Assembly (NCBI GenBank): GCA_963977135.1
Contig: CAXBNN010000001.1
Coordinates: 643,788 to 707,787, forward strand
Direction of reading: 5' to 3'
Source: UBA2040 sp963977135
GTDB taxonomy: Bacteria; Bacteroidota; Bacteroidia; Flavobacteriales_D; Crocinitomicaceae
DNA length: 64,000 nt
The translations under genes and the position numbers were made by a program. Of the stretch, positions 17,800 to 27,208 are shown piece after piece. The notes under the pieces are model-generated. The model ran no database searches and was not told where the DNA came from. It saw nothing but the letters and a program-made list of their open reading frames with translations. The stretch's first letter is position 1. Each line of letters begins with the position of its first letter.

Positions 17800-20088
17800 T
17801 TAGTTCCCCTGCAGTTTTTCTAAGCGCTTCTGACGTTGCATAGGATTTTCTCGAGTAGGTTTTTGTTTGAACAGCTCATATCTCGTAGGTTGCAAAGCAG
17901 GAGGGAAGGAATTATTGTTCAAATCCGTATCACCAGTTTCTAAAAATGGATCAACTCGGAATGAAATTGCTTCTTTGTCAAAAAGGAACACTTTGGTCAC
18001 TTTATCTTCTTGTTTTCTCCAAATTTCTGCAGGGATGCGAATTACTTCTGAAGTATTGTCGGCAAATTTTACTTCCATAATAATTGGCATAACCAAACCT
18101 CCCAAATTGCTAAATGTCAATTCATAAAAATGTTTACCGCTTTTCAATAATTTCTTTTGCTCATCGGTCAGACCAGATAGCATTTCTTCATATTCTTTTT
18201 TGTCTAATGCGTCAGCCTTATAAATGTCACGATTTGCATAGAAGTCATCAATATTTGAGTCACGTTCGTTAACCGTTTCTTTAATCGTTTCTTTATTTCT
18301 AAGATCACCGATGAATTGGTCTTTTTGGCTATCAGCTTTTTTTGCAGACTCTTTAGTAGCGATAGGATCCATGGAACTCATTTCAAAGCCATTGACTTTT
18401 TCCAAAGCGATGTCTACGTGATCAGTTGTATAAAACCAACCTCTCCAAAACCAGTCTAAATCAACAGCTGAAGCATCCTCCATGGTTCTAAAGAAATCTG
18501 CTGGCGTAGGATGTTTGAATTTCCAACGTTCACAGTAGGTTTTAAATGCAAAATCAAACAATTCGCGACCCATAATCGTCTCTCGTAAAATGTTTAGTGC
18601 CGTTGCAGGTTTTCCATAAGCATTGTTGCCAAATTGCCATATGCTTTCAGAATTGGTCATAATTGGTGAAATAAAGTTCTTATCTCCCCGCATGTAATCG
18701 GCTATTAAATAAGCTGGTCCTCGACGAGAGGGATATCCACGTTCCCATTCTTGTTCTGTCAAGTATTGAACGAATGTATTCAAACCTTCATCCATCCACG
18801 TCCACTGGCGTTCATCTGAGTTTATTATCATTGGGAAGAAGTTGTGACCTACTTCGTGAATGATAACGCCCCACATACCATATTTCGTCTGTTCCGAATA
18901 CGTTCCATCAGCTTCTGGACGACCTCCGTTAAAACAAATCATGGGATATTCCATCCCAATTCGATCTGTGTGAACAGATATAGCAACTGGATAAGGATAA
19001 TCAACCGTATATTTAGAATAAGTTTTGATGGTGTGTGCCACCAATTTAGTAGAGTAGCGCTCCCACAAAGGATTTCCTTCCTTCGGGTAGTAACTCATGC
19101 AAAGAACATTTTTGTTGTTCACTTTTACATTTTGTGCATCCCACATGAATTTTCGAGAACTAGCAAAAGCAAAATCTCTAACATTTGTCGCTTTGAAAGT
19201 CCATGTCTTGTATTTATCAGATTTTTCTTTTTCTGCCTTTTCAGCTTCGTCTTGATTCACGATTAGAATAGGGGTATCCGAACTAACGGCATCTTTCATT
19301 CTGCTTCGTTGCTCAGCAGTTAAGCAGTTTGTAGCGTTTTGCAATTCACCTGTCGCTCCAACAATATGATCAGAAGGAACAGTAATGTTAACAGTATAAT
19401 CGCCAAAAGGAAGTGCAAACTCTCCAGATCCTAAAAACTGTTTGTTTTGCCAACCTTCAACGTCGTTGTACACACACATTCTCGGAAACCATTGTGCGAT
19501 TGTGTAGATGTAATTGTCTTCTTCTGGGAAATATTCCAATCCAGATCGACCACCAACTTTGGATCTGTCATTGATATTGTACCACCATTTCACTTTGAAA
19601 GAAACCGAACTTTTTGGTTGAAGCGGTTTATCCAAATCAATACGCATCATTGTTTTATTGATGTAGTATTTCATTTTCCCTCCTGAAAGGGAAGTGATTT
19701 CATCTATTTTAAATCCTCCATCGTAATAAAAAGTCTTTTTCTCAACATCTTTTATTGATTTAAAATCTTCCATTTTGTCCAATTGGATCAATTGAGCGTC
19801 AGAACCTGGCTGATAAATGTTCTGGTCAAGTTGTAACCACAAATATTCAAGTTTGTCCGGGGAATTGTTGGTGTAAGTGATTGTTTCTATACCAGTCAAA
19901 ATCTGAGTTTTATCATCAATCTTCATGTCGATTTTATAATCGGCTTTCTGCTGATAATAGTTGTGCCCAGGAGCACCTCCAGCTGTACGATATTCGTTTG
20001 GTGTTGGAAGTTCTTGATCTAATTGCGCGAATTTTGATTGTCCCCATGCTAGTGATGGAAAAAGAAAAAGGAGGATTATTTTTTTCAT
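17800..20088 (-). CDS. M1-family zinc metallopeptidase (aminopeptidase N-like)
   Basis: A 762-aa exported gluzincin peptidase. A signal peptide (MKKIILLFLFPSLAWG) precedes the N-terminal beta domain of the M1 family. The catalytic motif HEVGH followed after 18 residues by Glu (WMDEGLN) is complete. The usual GAMEN exopeptidase motif is replaced by GMEYPMICFNGG, as is usual for this Bacteroidota subgroup. The C-terminus is lysine-rich and disordered-looking. Its start overlaps the end of the DUF6702 gene by 4 nt, so the two form an operon. Confidence 0.9.
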   Translation of the reverse strand: MKKIILLFLFPSLAWGQSKFAQLDQELPTPNEYRTAGGAPGHNYYQQKADYKIDMKIDDKTQILTGIETITYTNNSPDKLEYLWLQLDQNIYQPGSDAQLIQLDKMEDFKSIKDVEKKTFYYDGGFKIDEITSLSGGKMKYYINKTMMRIDLDKPLQPKSSVSFKVKWWYNINDRSKVGGRSGLEYFPEEDNYIYTIAQWFPRMCVYNDVEGWQNKQFLGSGEFALPFGDYTVNITVPSDHIVGATGELQNATNCLTAEQRSRMKDAVSSDTPILIVNQDEAEKAEKEKSDKYKTWTFKATNVRDFAFASSRKFMWDAQNVKVNNKNVLCMSYYPKEGNPLWERYSTKLVAHTIKTYSKYTVDYPYPVAISVHTDRIGMEYPMICFNGGRPEADGTYSEQTKYGMWGVIIHEVGHNFFPMIINSDERQWTWMDEGLNTFVQYLTEQEWERGYPSRRGPAYLIADYMRGDKNFISPIMTNSESIWQFGNNAYGKPATALNILRETIMGRELFDFAFKTYCERWKFKHPTPADFFRTMEDASAVDLDWFWRGWFYTTDHVDIALEKVNGFEMSSMDPIATKESAKKADSQKDQFIGDLRNKETIKETVNERDSNIDDFYANRDIYKADALDKKEYEEMLSGLTDEQKKLLKSGKHFYELTFSNLGGLVMPIIMEVKFADNTSEVIRIPAEIWRKQEDKVTKVFLFDKEAISFRVDPFLETGDTDLNNNSFPPALQPTRYELFKQKPTRENPMQRQKRLEKLQGN

Positions 20089-20585
20089 TCTATAATTATG
20101 GAAGATTGTTTTTTAGTTGAAACGAAAACAGCGGTATAGCTTTTTTGTTTATCTAGATAGGTGATTTTATTTTGTTGCTTTGGAAGCTCATTCATCATCA
20201 GGTCGAATGTAAAATCCAATTTCTGTGGTTTTTCGGTTTTATTTGAGTGGAAATAAAAGTTGGTCATTCCATTTGGCAGCACTTCATAACCAATCAATTG
20301 AAGTTTTAAGCTGGTTCCATTGTTTTTGATTTTGAACTCAGAAAATAGAGTAGACGCCATTTGTTGAATTAACTTCTCATCACTTACGTGATCTTCTAAT
20401 TCTTTAACGGGCAATTTCTTTATTTGGAACCATTCTTCAAGGTCATGAGTTGACAGCATTAGCGTTCCTTCAATGACTTGATCTGTTGAGTTATAACTCA
20501 GTTCAGCAAATCCGAAAAAATACTCGTGTGCGATTGAAGTAAAAGAAGTGAGCATTATAAGGCTAAAAGCCAAAAACAACTTCAT
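20085..20585 (-). CDS. DUF6702 family exported protein
   Basis: A 166-aa protein with a signal peptide ending at about residue 19 (FTSIAHEYF). The HEYFFGFAELSYN opening and the pattern of alternating strands match DUF6702, which in Bacteroidota often sits just upstream of an M1 peptidase, as here. The function is unknown; a periplasmic accessory role for the peptidase is inference from the overlap of the two genes. Confidence 0.75.
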   Translation of the reverse strand: MKLFLAFSLIMLTSFTSIAHEYFFGFAELSYNSTDQVIEGTLMLSTHDLEEWFQIKKLPVKELEDHVSDEKLIQQMASTLFSEFKIKNNGTSLKLQLIGYEVLPNGMTNFYFHSNKTEKPQKLDFTFDLMMNELPKQQNKITYLDKQKSYTAVFVSTKKQSSIIIE

Positions 20586-20845
20586 AGATTTTATTTTCGG
20601 CTAAATTAAGTAAACTAGAGTAAAAGAAAAAATAGAAAATGTAGTTTGTAACAGAAACCAATGAAATTATTCTTGATAGATGTTGAGATTAAAATTGGGA
20701 AAGTAAACTGTGGTTTATGATATGTTTTCCTAAGGAATATTTTCCGCTAAAATTCGCAAATTTACGAACAAGGTTTTAAATTGCTGTAAATGAGTTGTAT
20801 GAAATCTATCGTATATAGAACAAATTATGAGAAACTTACTCAAAT
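20586..20845. other. Intergenic stretch between DUF6702 and yidC
   Basis: About 260 AT-rich bases with no reading frame I can support. A minus-strand TAAATTTG (20757-20764) could be a distal promoter for the DUF6702-M1 operon, which would then have a leader of about 165 nt. A weaker TAATTTAG lies within 25 nt of that ATG. Nothing else is evident. Confidence 0.4.
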
Positions 20846-20874
20846 AAAAAAGGCATCTGAAAAGATGCCTTTTT
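20846..20874 (-). terminator. Terminator of pyrG-yidC
   Basis: AAGGCATCT, a GAAA tetraloop and AGATGCCTT form a symmetric hairpin with A and T tracts on both sides, so it can act on either strand. It lies 18 nt past the yidC stop. Confidence 0.9.
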
Positions 20875-20891
20875 ATCAAACTATTTGTCTG

Positions 20892-22781
20892 TTATTTTTT
20901 CTTCATTTTCTCTTGCTGAGCTTTCTGCATAGCCTCTAAACGCTCTTGGAATTTAGACTTAGGTTTTGGGCCTTTCGACGTAACCGTTGCCTTTTTCGCT
21001 TGCATTTTCGCTTTTAGTTTCGCTTCATCCACAAAGAATTTTTTGATTGCAAGCATAATTAAAATTGAGAACAGCGTAGAAATGAAGTAATAGTAACTTA
21101 ATCCAGATGCATAATTATTGAAGAAGAAAATCATCATAATCGGGAAGATGTACATGATAACTTTCATATTCGGCATACCAGGTTGTTGCGGCGTTTGCAT
21201 TTGACCACTGTTCGTTGCTGTATATATCAATGTTGTCCCAGCCATTAAAAGGGTGAATAAAGAAACGTGATCACCGTAAGGCCAGATATACGTACCGAAA
21301 TCCCAAATAGAATCATAAGATGAAAGGTCGTCGGCCCATAAGAAGCTTTTTTGACGCAATTCGAAAGCGGTTGGGAAGAAACGGAAGACTGCAAGAAGTA
21401 TAGGCATCTGAATTAGCATGGGTAAGCAACCAGCTAATGGACTTGCGCCTGACTCTCGGTACAATCCCATCATTTCAGTTTGCTTTTTCATTGCGTCCGC
21501 TTTATCTGGGTATTTAGCTGTTAATTCTTCAATTTCTGGTTTTAAGATTTTCATTTTCGCAGAAGAAACATACATTTTCCACTGTATTGGCATTAAAACC
21601 AATTTCAGAATCATCGTCAATAATAGGATTGCAATACCAATTGCCAACCCCATTTCAAGTAAGAAGTTAAACAATGGCTGAACGGCATAGACATTAATCC
21701 AACGGAATAATCCCCAGCCATAGTTAAGAATATCATCATAACCTTCACCATACGATTTCAATACTTCGTAATCGTTTGGTCCAAAAAACCAGTTGAAGTT
21801 CATTGTTGCATCATCACTTGCTTGCATATCCAATGCCAAAACAGAGTTGAAGTCTTTAAGATGAGTGTTATTTTTCTTTTCACCTTCTTTGTAGGTAACA
21901 ACTTCCATTTTACTCGATCCTGAGCGGAAAGCTGTTTTAGGCTTAAGAATAGAGGAGAAGTAGCTTTGTTTGTAGGCTACCCAATTAATGTTGTCTTCAG
22001 CTGTTTCCTCATCGTCGCTCATTTCGCTTAAATAATCGAAACCATCCTTTTCGTTTTGGAAACAAATAGTTGAGATTCTTCTTTGCTCGCTGAACAAACG
22101 CTCGGTTTTTTTGAAAGATGTATTCCATTCCAATTTGATATTCTTGTTTTGAATATCGGTTTTCATTCCTTTTAAACTGACGTCATAAGAAATGTTGTAA
22201 TTGTCTTTTGGTAAAGTGTATTCAAATACAACAGACTTGCCTGAAGATGGTGAGTATGAAAATTGAATACTTTTCGATGTTTTCTTGTCGACTTTAAAAA
22301 CAACCTCATTCGTATTTATTTGTTTACCTCCTGTTTTAAATACTAGTCCATTTGACGCATCACCTTCCGCGAAGAGTTGCAAAGGAACATGCTTGTCTTT
22401 TTTCTCTGCGTAGTTATAATACGTTTCGTATTCTTTCAAACGAACAGAGGCAATTTTTCCACCTTTCGTATCAAAATCAATTATCAATTTATTGTTTTCC
22501 AGTCGAATAATCTCACTTGTAACTTCTACTGTAGGTTTTGCAACCATAGTTTCCGTTGTATCTTCAACAACTTTAGGTTCTGAAGAAGGTTCTTCAACTT
22601 TCGTAGTTTTATCATTAGCAGCAATTGTAGAATCAGCTTCATTTTTACTTTCAGCTTTTGCTTTTTCTTGCTCTAAACGTTGTTTTTCCTTTAGTTCTTC
22701 TGCAGTCGGTTGATTGAAAATAGTGAAAACACTTAAAATCAAACCAATTAAAACCAATCCAACGATGGTGTTTCTATCCAT
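20892..22781 (-). CDS. yidC: Membrane protein insertase YidC
   Basis: YidC inserts membrane proteins alone or with SecYEG. The N-terminal helix (NTIVGLVLIGLILSVFTIF) is followed by a low-complexity Glu/Lys/Thr linker, the periplasmic P1 beta domain, and the conserved insertase core from about residue 365 (GLAIGIAILLLTMILKLVLMP, then the GASPLAGCLPMLIQMP loop, and SGLSYYYFISTLFSI). A basic tail ends in KKK, typical of Bacteroidota. It starts 2 nt after pyrG. Length 629 aa fits. Confidence 0.95.
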   Translation of the reverse strand: MDRNTIVGLVLIGLILSVFTIFNQPTAEELKEKQRLEQEKAKAESKNEADSTIAANDKTTKVEEPSSEPKVVEDTTETMVAKPTVEVTSEIIRLENNKLIIDFDTKGGKIASVRLKEYETYYNYAEKKDKHVPLQLFAEGDASNGLVFKTGGKQINTNEVVFKVDKKTSKSIQFSYSPSSGKSVVFEYTLPKDNYNISYDVSLKGMKTDIQNKNIKLEWNTSFKKTERLFSEQRRISTICFQNEKDGFDYLSEMSDDEETAEDNINWVAYKQSYFSSILKPKTAFRSGSSKMEVVTYKEGEKKNNTHLKDFNSVLALDMQASDDATMNFNWFFGPNDYEVLKSYGEGYDDILNYGWGLFRWINVYAVQPLFNFLLEMGLAIGIAILLLTMILKLVLMPIQWKMYVSSAKMKILKPEIEELTAKYPDKADAMKKQTEMMGLYRESGASPLAGCLPMLIQMPILLAVFRFFPTAFELRQKSFLWADDLSSYDSIWDFGTYIWPYGDHVSLFTLLMAGTTLIYTATNSGQMQTPQQPGMPNMKVIMYIFPIMMIFFFNNYASGLSYYYFISTLFSILIMLAIKKFFVDEAKLKAKMQAKKATVTSKGPKPKSKFQERLEAMQKAQQEKMKKK

Positions 22782-22783
22782 TT

Positions 22784-24403
22784 TTATTTTTTATTTTTAT
22801 TGTGTTTAATTGTCGCTTCTACAAAAGCAACGAAAAGTGGGTGAGGGTTGGCCACCGTACTTTTGTATTCTGGGTGAAATTGAGCTCCAACGAACCATGG
22901 GTGCTTTGGAATTTCAACTATTTCAACCAATCCAGACTCAGGGTTCTTACCTGAGGCTATCATTCCAGCCTTTTCAAATTCAGCCAAATATTCATTATTG
23001 AACTCATATCTATGGCGGTGTCTTTCCGAAATTTTATCCGTATTGTAAGCTTTTGCAGCTTTCGTTCCTGGTTTCAATTGACATTTAAACGCTCCTAAAC
23101 GCATTGTGCCGCCCATGTTGGAAATCGTTTTCTGCTCCTCCATCATACTAATCACTGGATGCGGGCAATCTTCTGATATTTCAGTCGTATGAGCTTCTTC
23201 GTACCCCAGAACGTGACGAGCAAATTCAATTACCGCGCACTGCATACCCAAACATATTCCGAAAAATGGAACATTGTTCTCACGAGCATATCGAACAGCT
23301 TCTATTTTTCCAGCAATTCCTCGTGAACCAAATCCAGGGGCAACTAAAATACCATCCAATCCAGAAAGTTTCTTTTCTAAATTTTTGCTATTCAATTTTT
23401 CAGAATGCAACCAAACTAAATTAACTTGACATTCATTCTCCGCTCCAGCGTGTATAAATGACTCTGAAATAGATTTATATGAATCTTTTAATTCAACATA
23501 TTTCCCTACAAGTCCTATGTTTACAGTGGTTTTTGGATTAGCTATTCGATCCAAAAATTTCGTCCATTTTTCAAGTTTAGCCTCTGATTTCGTGTTCAAA
23601 CCTAGCTTTTCAAGAACAACTTTATCTAATTCTTCTTCTTTCATCAAGAATGGAACTTCGTAAATTGTTTTCGCATCAATTGATTCGATAACAGCATTCA
23701 TACTAACATTACAGAATTTTGCAATTTTCTTTCGAAGATCTAATCCTAATGGATGTTCTGTTCTGCAGCAAAGTATATCTGGCTGAACTCCTAATTCAAG
23801 AAGCTGTTTAACAGAGTGTTGTGTAGGTTTAGTTTTCAATTCACCTGCTGCAGCCAAGTAGGGCACTAAAGTCAAGTGGATTACGATGCAATCGTTTTCA
23901 AACTCCCACATCATTTGACGAACTGCCTCAACATATGGTAAAGACTCAATATCACCAACAGTACCTCCAATCTCTGTAATAACGATGTCGAAAGTTCCTT
24001 TTTTACCTAAAATCTGAATTCTTTCTTTGATTTCGTCGGTTATGTGAGGGATAACTTGAACCGTTTTACCTAAAAATTCACCTTTTCGCTCTTTTTCAAT
24101 CACGGATTGATAAATTCTTCCTGTCGTTACATTATTTGCTTGGGACGTAGGGACGTTTAAAAAACGCTCATAATGGCCCAAATCCAAATCTGTCTCGGCA
24201 CCATCGTCGGTTACGAAACATTCGCCATGCTCATAAGGATTCAGAGTTCCTGGATCAATATTGATGTAAGGATCTAATTTTTGAATGGTCACCGAGTAAC
24301 CTCTAGACTGCAACAGTGTTGCGAGAGAGGCGGAAATGATTCCCTTGCCTAATGATGAAGTAACACCCCCTGTTACAAAGATGTATTTTGTGGAATTTGA
24401 CAT
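22784..24403 (-). CDS. pyrG: CTP synthase
   Basis: PyrG makes CTP from UTP using glutamine or ammonia. The synthetase domain opens with FVTGGVTSSLGKGI and contains YINIDPGTLNPYEHGE. The C-terminal glutaminase domain has GICLGMQ with the nucleophile Cys and a FHPEYKS triad His/Glu region. Length 539 aa is standard. It is followed directly by yidC in the usual Bacteroidota order. Confidence 0.97.
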   Translation of the reverse strand: MSNSTKYIFVTGGVTSSLGKGIISASLATLLQSRGYSVTIQKLDPYINIDPGTLNPYEHGECFVTDDGAETDLDLGHYERFLNVPTSQANNVTTGRIYQSVIEKERKGEFLGKTVQVIPHITDEIKERIQILGKKGTFDIVITEIGGTVGDIESLPYVEAVRQMMWEFENDCIVIHLTLVPYLAAAGELKTKPTQHSVKQLLELGVQPDILCCRTEHPLGLDLRKKIAKFCNVSMNAVIESIDAKTIYEVPFLMKEEELDKVVLEKLGLNTKSEAKLEKWTKFLDRIANPKTTVNIGLVGKYVELKDSYKSISESFIHAGAENECQVNLVWLHSEKLNSKNLEKKLSGLDGILVAPGFGSRGIAGKIEAVRYARENNVPFFGICLGMQCAVIEFARHVLGYEEAHTTEISEDCPHPVISMMEEQKTISNMGGTMRLGAFKCQLKPGTKAAKAYNTDKISERHRHRYEFNNEYLAEFEKAGMIASGKNPESGLVEIVEIPKHPWFVGAQFHPEYKSTVANPHPLFVAFVEATIKHNKNKK

Positions 24404-24432
24404 ACCGAATTAAGAATTGTAACTACGGGATG

Positions 24433-24440
24433 CAAAGTTA
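24433..24440 (-). promoter_or_regulatory. -7 element of the pyrG promoter
   Basis: TAACTTTG on the minus strand, about 30 nt before the pyrG ATG. No -33 TTTG is evident. Confidence 0.45.
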
Positions 24441-24487
24441 TACTTTTGCTTGGATTAAGGGACGTTTACTTTTAGTTATTTAACAAA

Positions 24488-25417
24488 TTAATATGACCAA
24501 GTAGGATTTAGACCAACTTGGAGGTATAGTTTATCCCTGCGCCGCTCATTTTTGTAGAATATTGGGCAACCATAATCATCCAATCTAGGGTAGTGGGGAG
24601 TTTTTCGCTCAATTTGTTTGGGAAATAGTATCATATCGTGTGAAAGTCGGTTTTGAAATATATGTCTAACTTGCTCGGAATCAACACCTAATTTGCCATA
24701 TAAATAATTCCCATTTGTTAGATTGTAGGTTACCCCACCATAGAATATTCCATGACTCGTTTTTCCATAGGGTAGATCTTCTAGTATACGAAAGCCGCTT
24801 GGGCATTTGTTTAGATGAATTTTTCGCCAATCTGAACCTCGAGTTTCGCCAGTCCATAGCTGAGTACCTATTTGGAAATTAAAATCATTGTAGCGGTAAC
24901 CGAGCATTAAATGTCCAGTTCTGAACTTATCTCTTCCTGTCCCAGCAAAAATGTCGTTTTCAAAAAAGATTTGAAATTTAGAGAATTGAGTAGTCCAACC
25001 TCCCGAATTTTGACTTGTACCTAGATTATCTCTATACCAAAGATAATTGTATCCAATAGCATTTTTATAAGTTGATTGATGTCTAAGACCGCCCCAAATG
25101 TAATCAACGTCCTGACTGCGTTTTCCTCCAAGAAGCAAAGCGCCTAAAGATATTCTGTTTTCGATTAATTCTTGCCGCTTTGCTAAGTTTGAGAATGAAA
25201 AGGTAGTTGTATTCCCCAAGTTAATTTGAGCGAAGCCATAGTGCACATAGGAATCAATTCTAACACCAAATTGATTTATGTGAGAACCAAAATTTGCAAC
25301 TATTCCCAGTTTTACGCCAATATTCTTGTTATTGAATTCTTGGGCGTTCGCTACTGAGCCGAGTAAGCTCACTAGCAATGGGAAACTTACAAGAAATATT
25401 TTGATCGAATTCAACAA
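24488..25417 (-). CDS. Exported toxin-23-like (Ntox23) domain protein, probable outer-membrane barrel
   Basis: A 309-aa protein with a signal peptide (KIFLVSFPLLVSLLGSVANAQ). The middle segment (FFENDIFAGTGRDKFRTGHLMLGYRYNDF... GTQLWTGETRG) resembles proteins annotated as polymorphic toxin type 23 in Bacteroidota. The alternating Gly/aromatic strands look more like a small outer-membrane beta barrel than a nuclease. No immunity gene or delivery domain is adjacent, so toxicity is doubtful. The start is unusual: TTG at 25417 (or TTG at 25414), with no upstream in-frame ATG. Confidence 0.65.
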   Translation of the reverse strand: MLNSIKIFLVSFPLLVSLLGSVANAQEFNNKNIGVKLGIVANFGSHINQFGVRIDSYVHYGFAQINLGNTTTFSFSNLAKRQELIENRISLGALLLGGKRSQDVDYIWGGLRHQSTYKNAIGYNYLWYRDNLGTSQNSGGWTTQFSKFQIFFENDIFAGTGRDKFRTGHLMLGYRYNDFNFQIGTQLWTGETRGSDWRKIHLNKCPSGFRILEDLPYGKTSHGIFYGGVTYNLTNGNYLYGKLGVDSEQVRHIFQNRLSHDMILFPKQIERKTPHYPRLDDYGCPIFYKNERRRDKLYLQVGLNPTWSY

Positions 25418-25472
25418 GTTATGCCTTTTAAACGCAACAATTCAAGAATCATACCCAAATTGTTGATCGCGA

Positions 25473-26309
25473 CTAGCTTTGAGGTTTCAGGGATTTAACG
25501 GAATCCTCTTCGATACTAACCCATTTCTGTTTGTAAAGGTTTCCAAGTGCTTTTTTGAAGTTTTTCTTGCTCATTCCGACTTGACGTTTAATTTCATCTG
25601 GTGAGCTTTTGTCATGTAAGTGAAGCACTCCGCCACGACGCTGAATGATGTCAAAAAGTTCTTCAGAAAGGGGTTCAATTTTACCGTATCCTTCTGCTTC
25701 TAAACGTACATCTAGCTTTCCGTCTTCTCGAATATTGTAAACGTAACCAGTTGTTATTTCGCCTTTTAGAAGTCTTTTATTAAAATCTTGGTGATAGATT
25801 AAACCAGAGAATTGATCATCAACGATTACTTTTACTCCTAAATCAGTTTCATCGTCAATAATAATGTCAACTGGCTGATTTAATTGAACTATGCTGGTGT
25901 CAGTAGAAAGAAATTTCTTGAATTTAGTAGTCGCAACCAATCTATCCGTTAAGTCATCGCGGAACAAATAAACCAAAACTTCTTCACCTTCGACCAATTT
26001 ATAGCGTTGTTCGCTGTAAGGAACCATCAGATCTTTTTCTATTCCCCAATCGAGGAATGCACCAAAGCTATTTACCTGATTTACTTTTAGATAGCCGTAT
26101 CTATCTACAGTAACTTTTGGATGAAGCGTTGTAGCTATTAGACGATCTTCTGAATCTCGATATAGAAAAACTGAAACTATTGTTCCTTCTTCCCAATCGT
26201 CTTTAACTAATTTTTGTGGGAGCAATACATCTCCATCCTCGTCGCCAAGGTAAACGCCAACACTAGTAAATCTTAAAATAGGAAGGTCGTTGTAATCGCC
26301 TAGAATCAT
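25473..26309 (-). CDS. CvfB-like S1-domain RNA-binding protein
   Basis: A 278-aa protein of the CvfB/YitL family. Three S1-like OB folds follow one another (GVYLGDEDGDVLLPQ; KVNQVNSFGAFLDWG; LNQPVDIIIDDETDLGVKVIV... SGLIYHQD), and the C-terminus is a winged helix (SPDEIKRQVGMSKKNFKKALGNLYKQ). In Staphylococcus CvfB affects virulence RNA; in this phylum its role is untested. It is 3 nt downstream of the universal stress gene. Confidence 0.88.
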   Translation of the reverse strand: MILGDYNDLPILRFTSVGVYLGDEDGDVLLPQKLVKDDWEEGTIVSVFLYRDSEDRLIATTLHPKVTVDRYGYLKVNQVNSFGAFLDWGIEKDLMVPYSEQRYKLVEGEEVLVYLFRDDLTDRLVATTKFKKFLSTDTSIVQLNQPVDIIIDDETDLGVKVIVDDQFSGLIYHQDFNKRLLKGEITTGYVYNIREDGKLDVRLEAEGYGKIEPLSEELFDIIQRRGGVLHLHDKSSPDEIKRQVGMSKKNFKKALGNLYKQKWVSIEEDSVKSLKPQS

Positions 26310-26312
26310 GAA

Positions 26313-27119
26313 TTAGAAATAAAGTGCTGAAGCGAGTTTTGAATTAACAACCATACAAGGAAGATTCAAACTATTCGTAATCAGCGATTGACCGAAAGTC
26401 TCAAATTGAGGTAAGATACTTTCTGAATGATAAGAGAAAGCGAGGAGTTCAGCCTCAAGCTCATGGGCGTAAGCCTCTATTTTTTTTATGTAAGACCCTT
26501 TTGATTCGAGTTTAACAAATTCAGCTTTCACATTCCGTTCTTCATAGTTGTTTTTAACAATGTGAATTCTGTTTTTCATAGTCATAGAAAGCCGTTCATC
26601 ATTTTGATCCTCATAAAGTATATGAACAGTGCCGCCAACTATAGTAGCCATGTCACCAGCAATATTCACAATTTGTAGAGACTCTTTTGTCAAATCAACA
26701 GGAACAATAATATTTTCAATTTCTTTCAGCGGCGTTCCTTTTTGAACAACTAGGAAAGGAACATCTGAGTGACGAATCATTTTAATAGCATGGGAACCAA
26801 ATAGCTTTTGTAAACCCAAAGCACCGTGTGTCCCCATGATTACAAGTTGAGCGCTTTCGTCTTTCACGAAGTCATTCATATCTTCTATGAAGTTTCCAAC
26901 TTTAACAAGCGGGGAAAGCGTTACGCCTTCAGGTATACTTTTTTTGGTGATGATTTCCATTAATTTGGAAGTCGCCTGAATTTCTTTTGAAGAATCGTTA
27001 ACAACATGCATCATTTTAATGTCAGTGTGAACGTGTTTTGCCAAATGCAATGCATAATCCAATGCAGTGTCACCTATTTCAGTAAAATCGTGCAACACGA
27101 TGTAAAGATTCTTACTCAT
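26313..27119 (-). CDS. Universal stress protein with tandem USP domains
   Basis: A 268-aa protein made of two USP domains. The first (residues 1-135) has an Asp in IVLHDFTE and the nucleotide-binding-like GTHGALGLQKLFGSHA. The second (about 143-268) starts with NIIVPVDLTKES and lacks the GxGx9G(S/T) loop, so it is probably non-binding. Shares an operon with the cvfB-like gene. A TATATTTG promoter box lies 20 nt upstream. Confidence 0.9.
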   Translation of the reverse strand: MSKNLYIVLHDFTEIGDTALDYALHLAKHVHTDIKMMHVVNDSSKEIQATSKLMEIITKKSIPEGVTLSPLVKVGNFIEDMNDFVKDESAQLVIMGTHGALGLQKLFGSHAIKMIRHSDVPFLVVQKGTPLKEIENIIVPVDLTKESLQIVNIAGDMATIVGGTVHILYEDQNDERLSMTMKNRIHIVKNNYEERNVKAEFVKLESKGSYIKKIEAYAHELEAELLAFSYHSESILPQFETFGQSLITNSLNLPCMVVNSKLASALYF

Positions 27120-27139
27120 AACTATCAGAATTGTTTTAT

Positions 27140-27147
27140 CAAATATA
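27140..27147 (-). promoter_or_regulatory. Promoter of the USP-cvfB operon
   Basis: TATATTTG on the minus strand with a TTG 22 bp upstream (27170-27172), leaving a leader of about 17 nt to the ATG at 27119. Confidence 0.55.
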
Positions 27148-27208
27148 ACAAATCACATTTATATTGTTACAATTCCATCAAAAAGAAGTTAACATTTGAA
27201 TATGGATA

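Noticed and set aside
24488..25417. A toxin-immunity module
   Set aside because: No delivery domain and no small immunity gene next to it; the mature protein looks like a membrane barrel.
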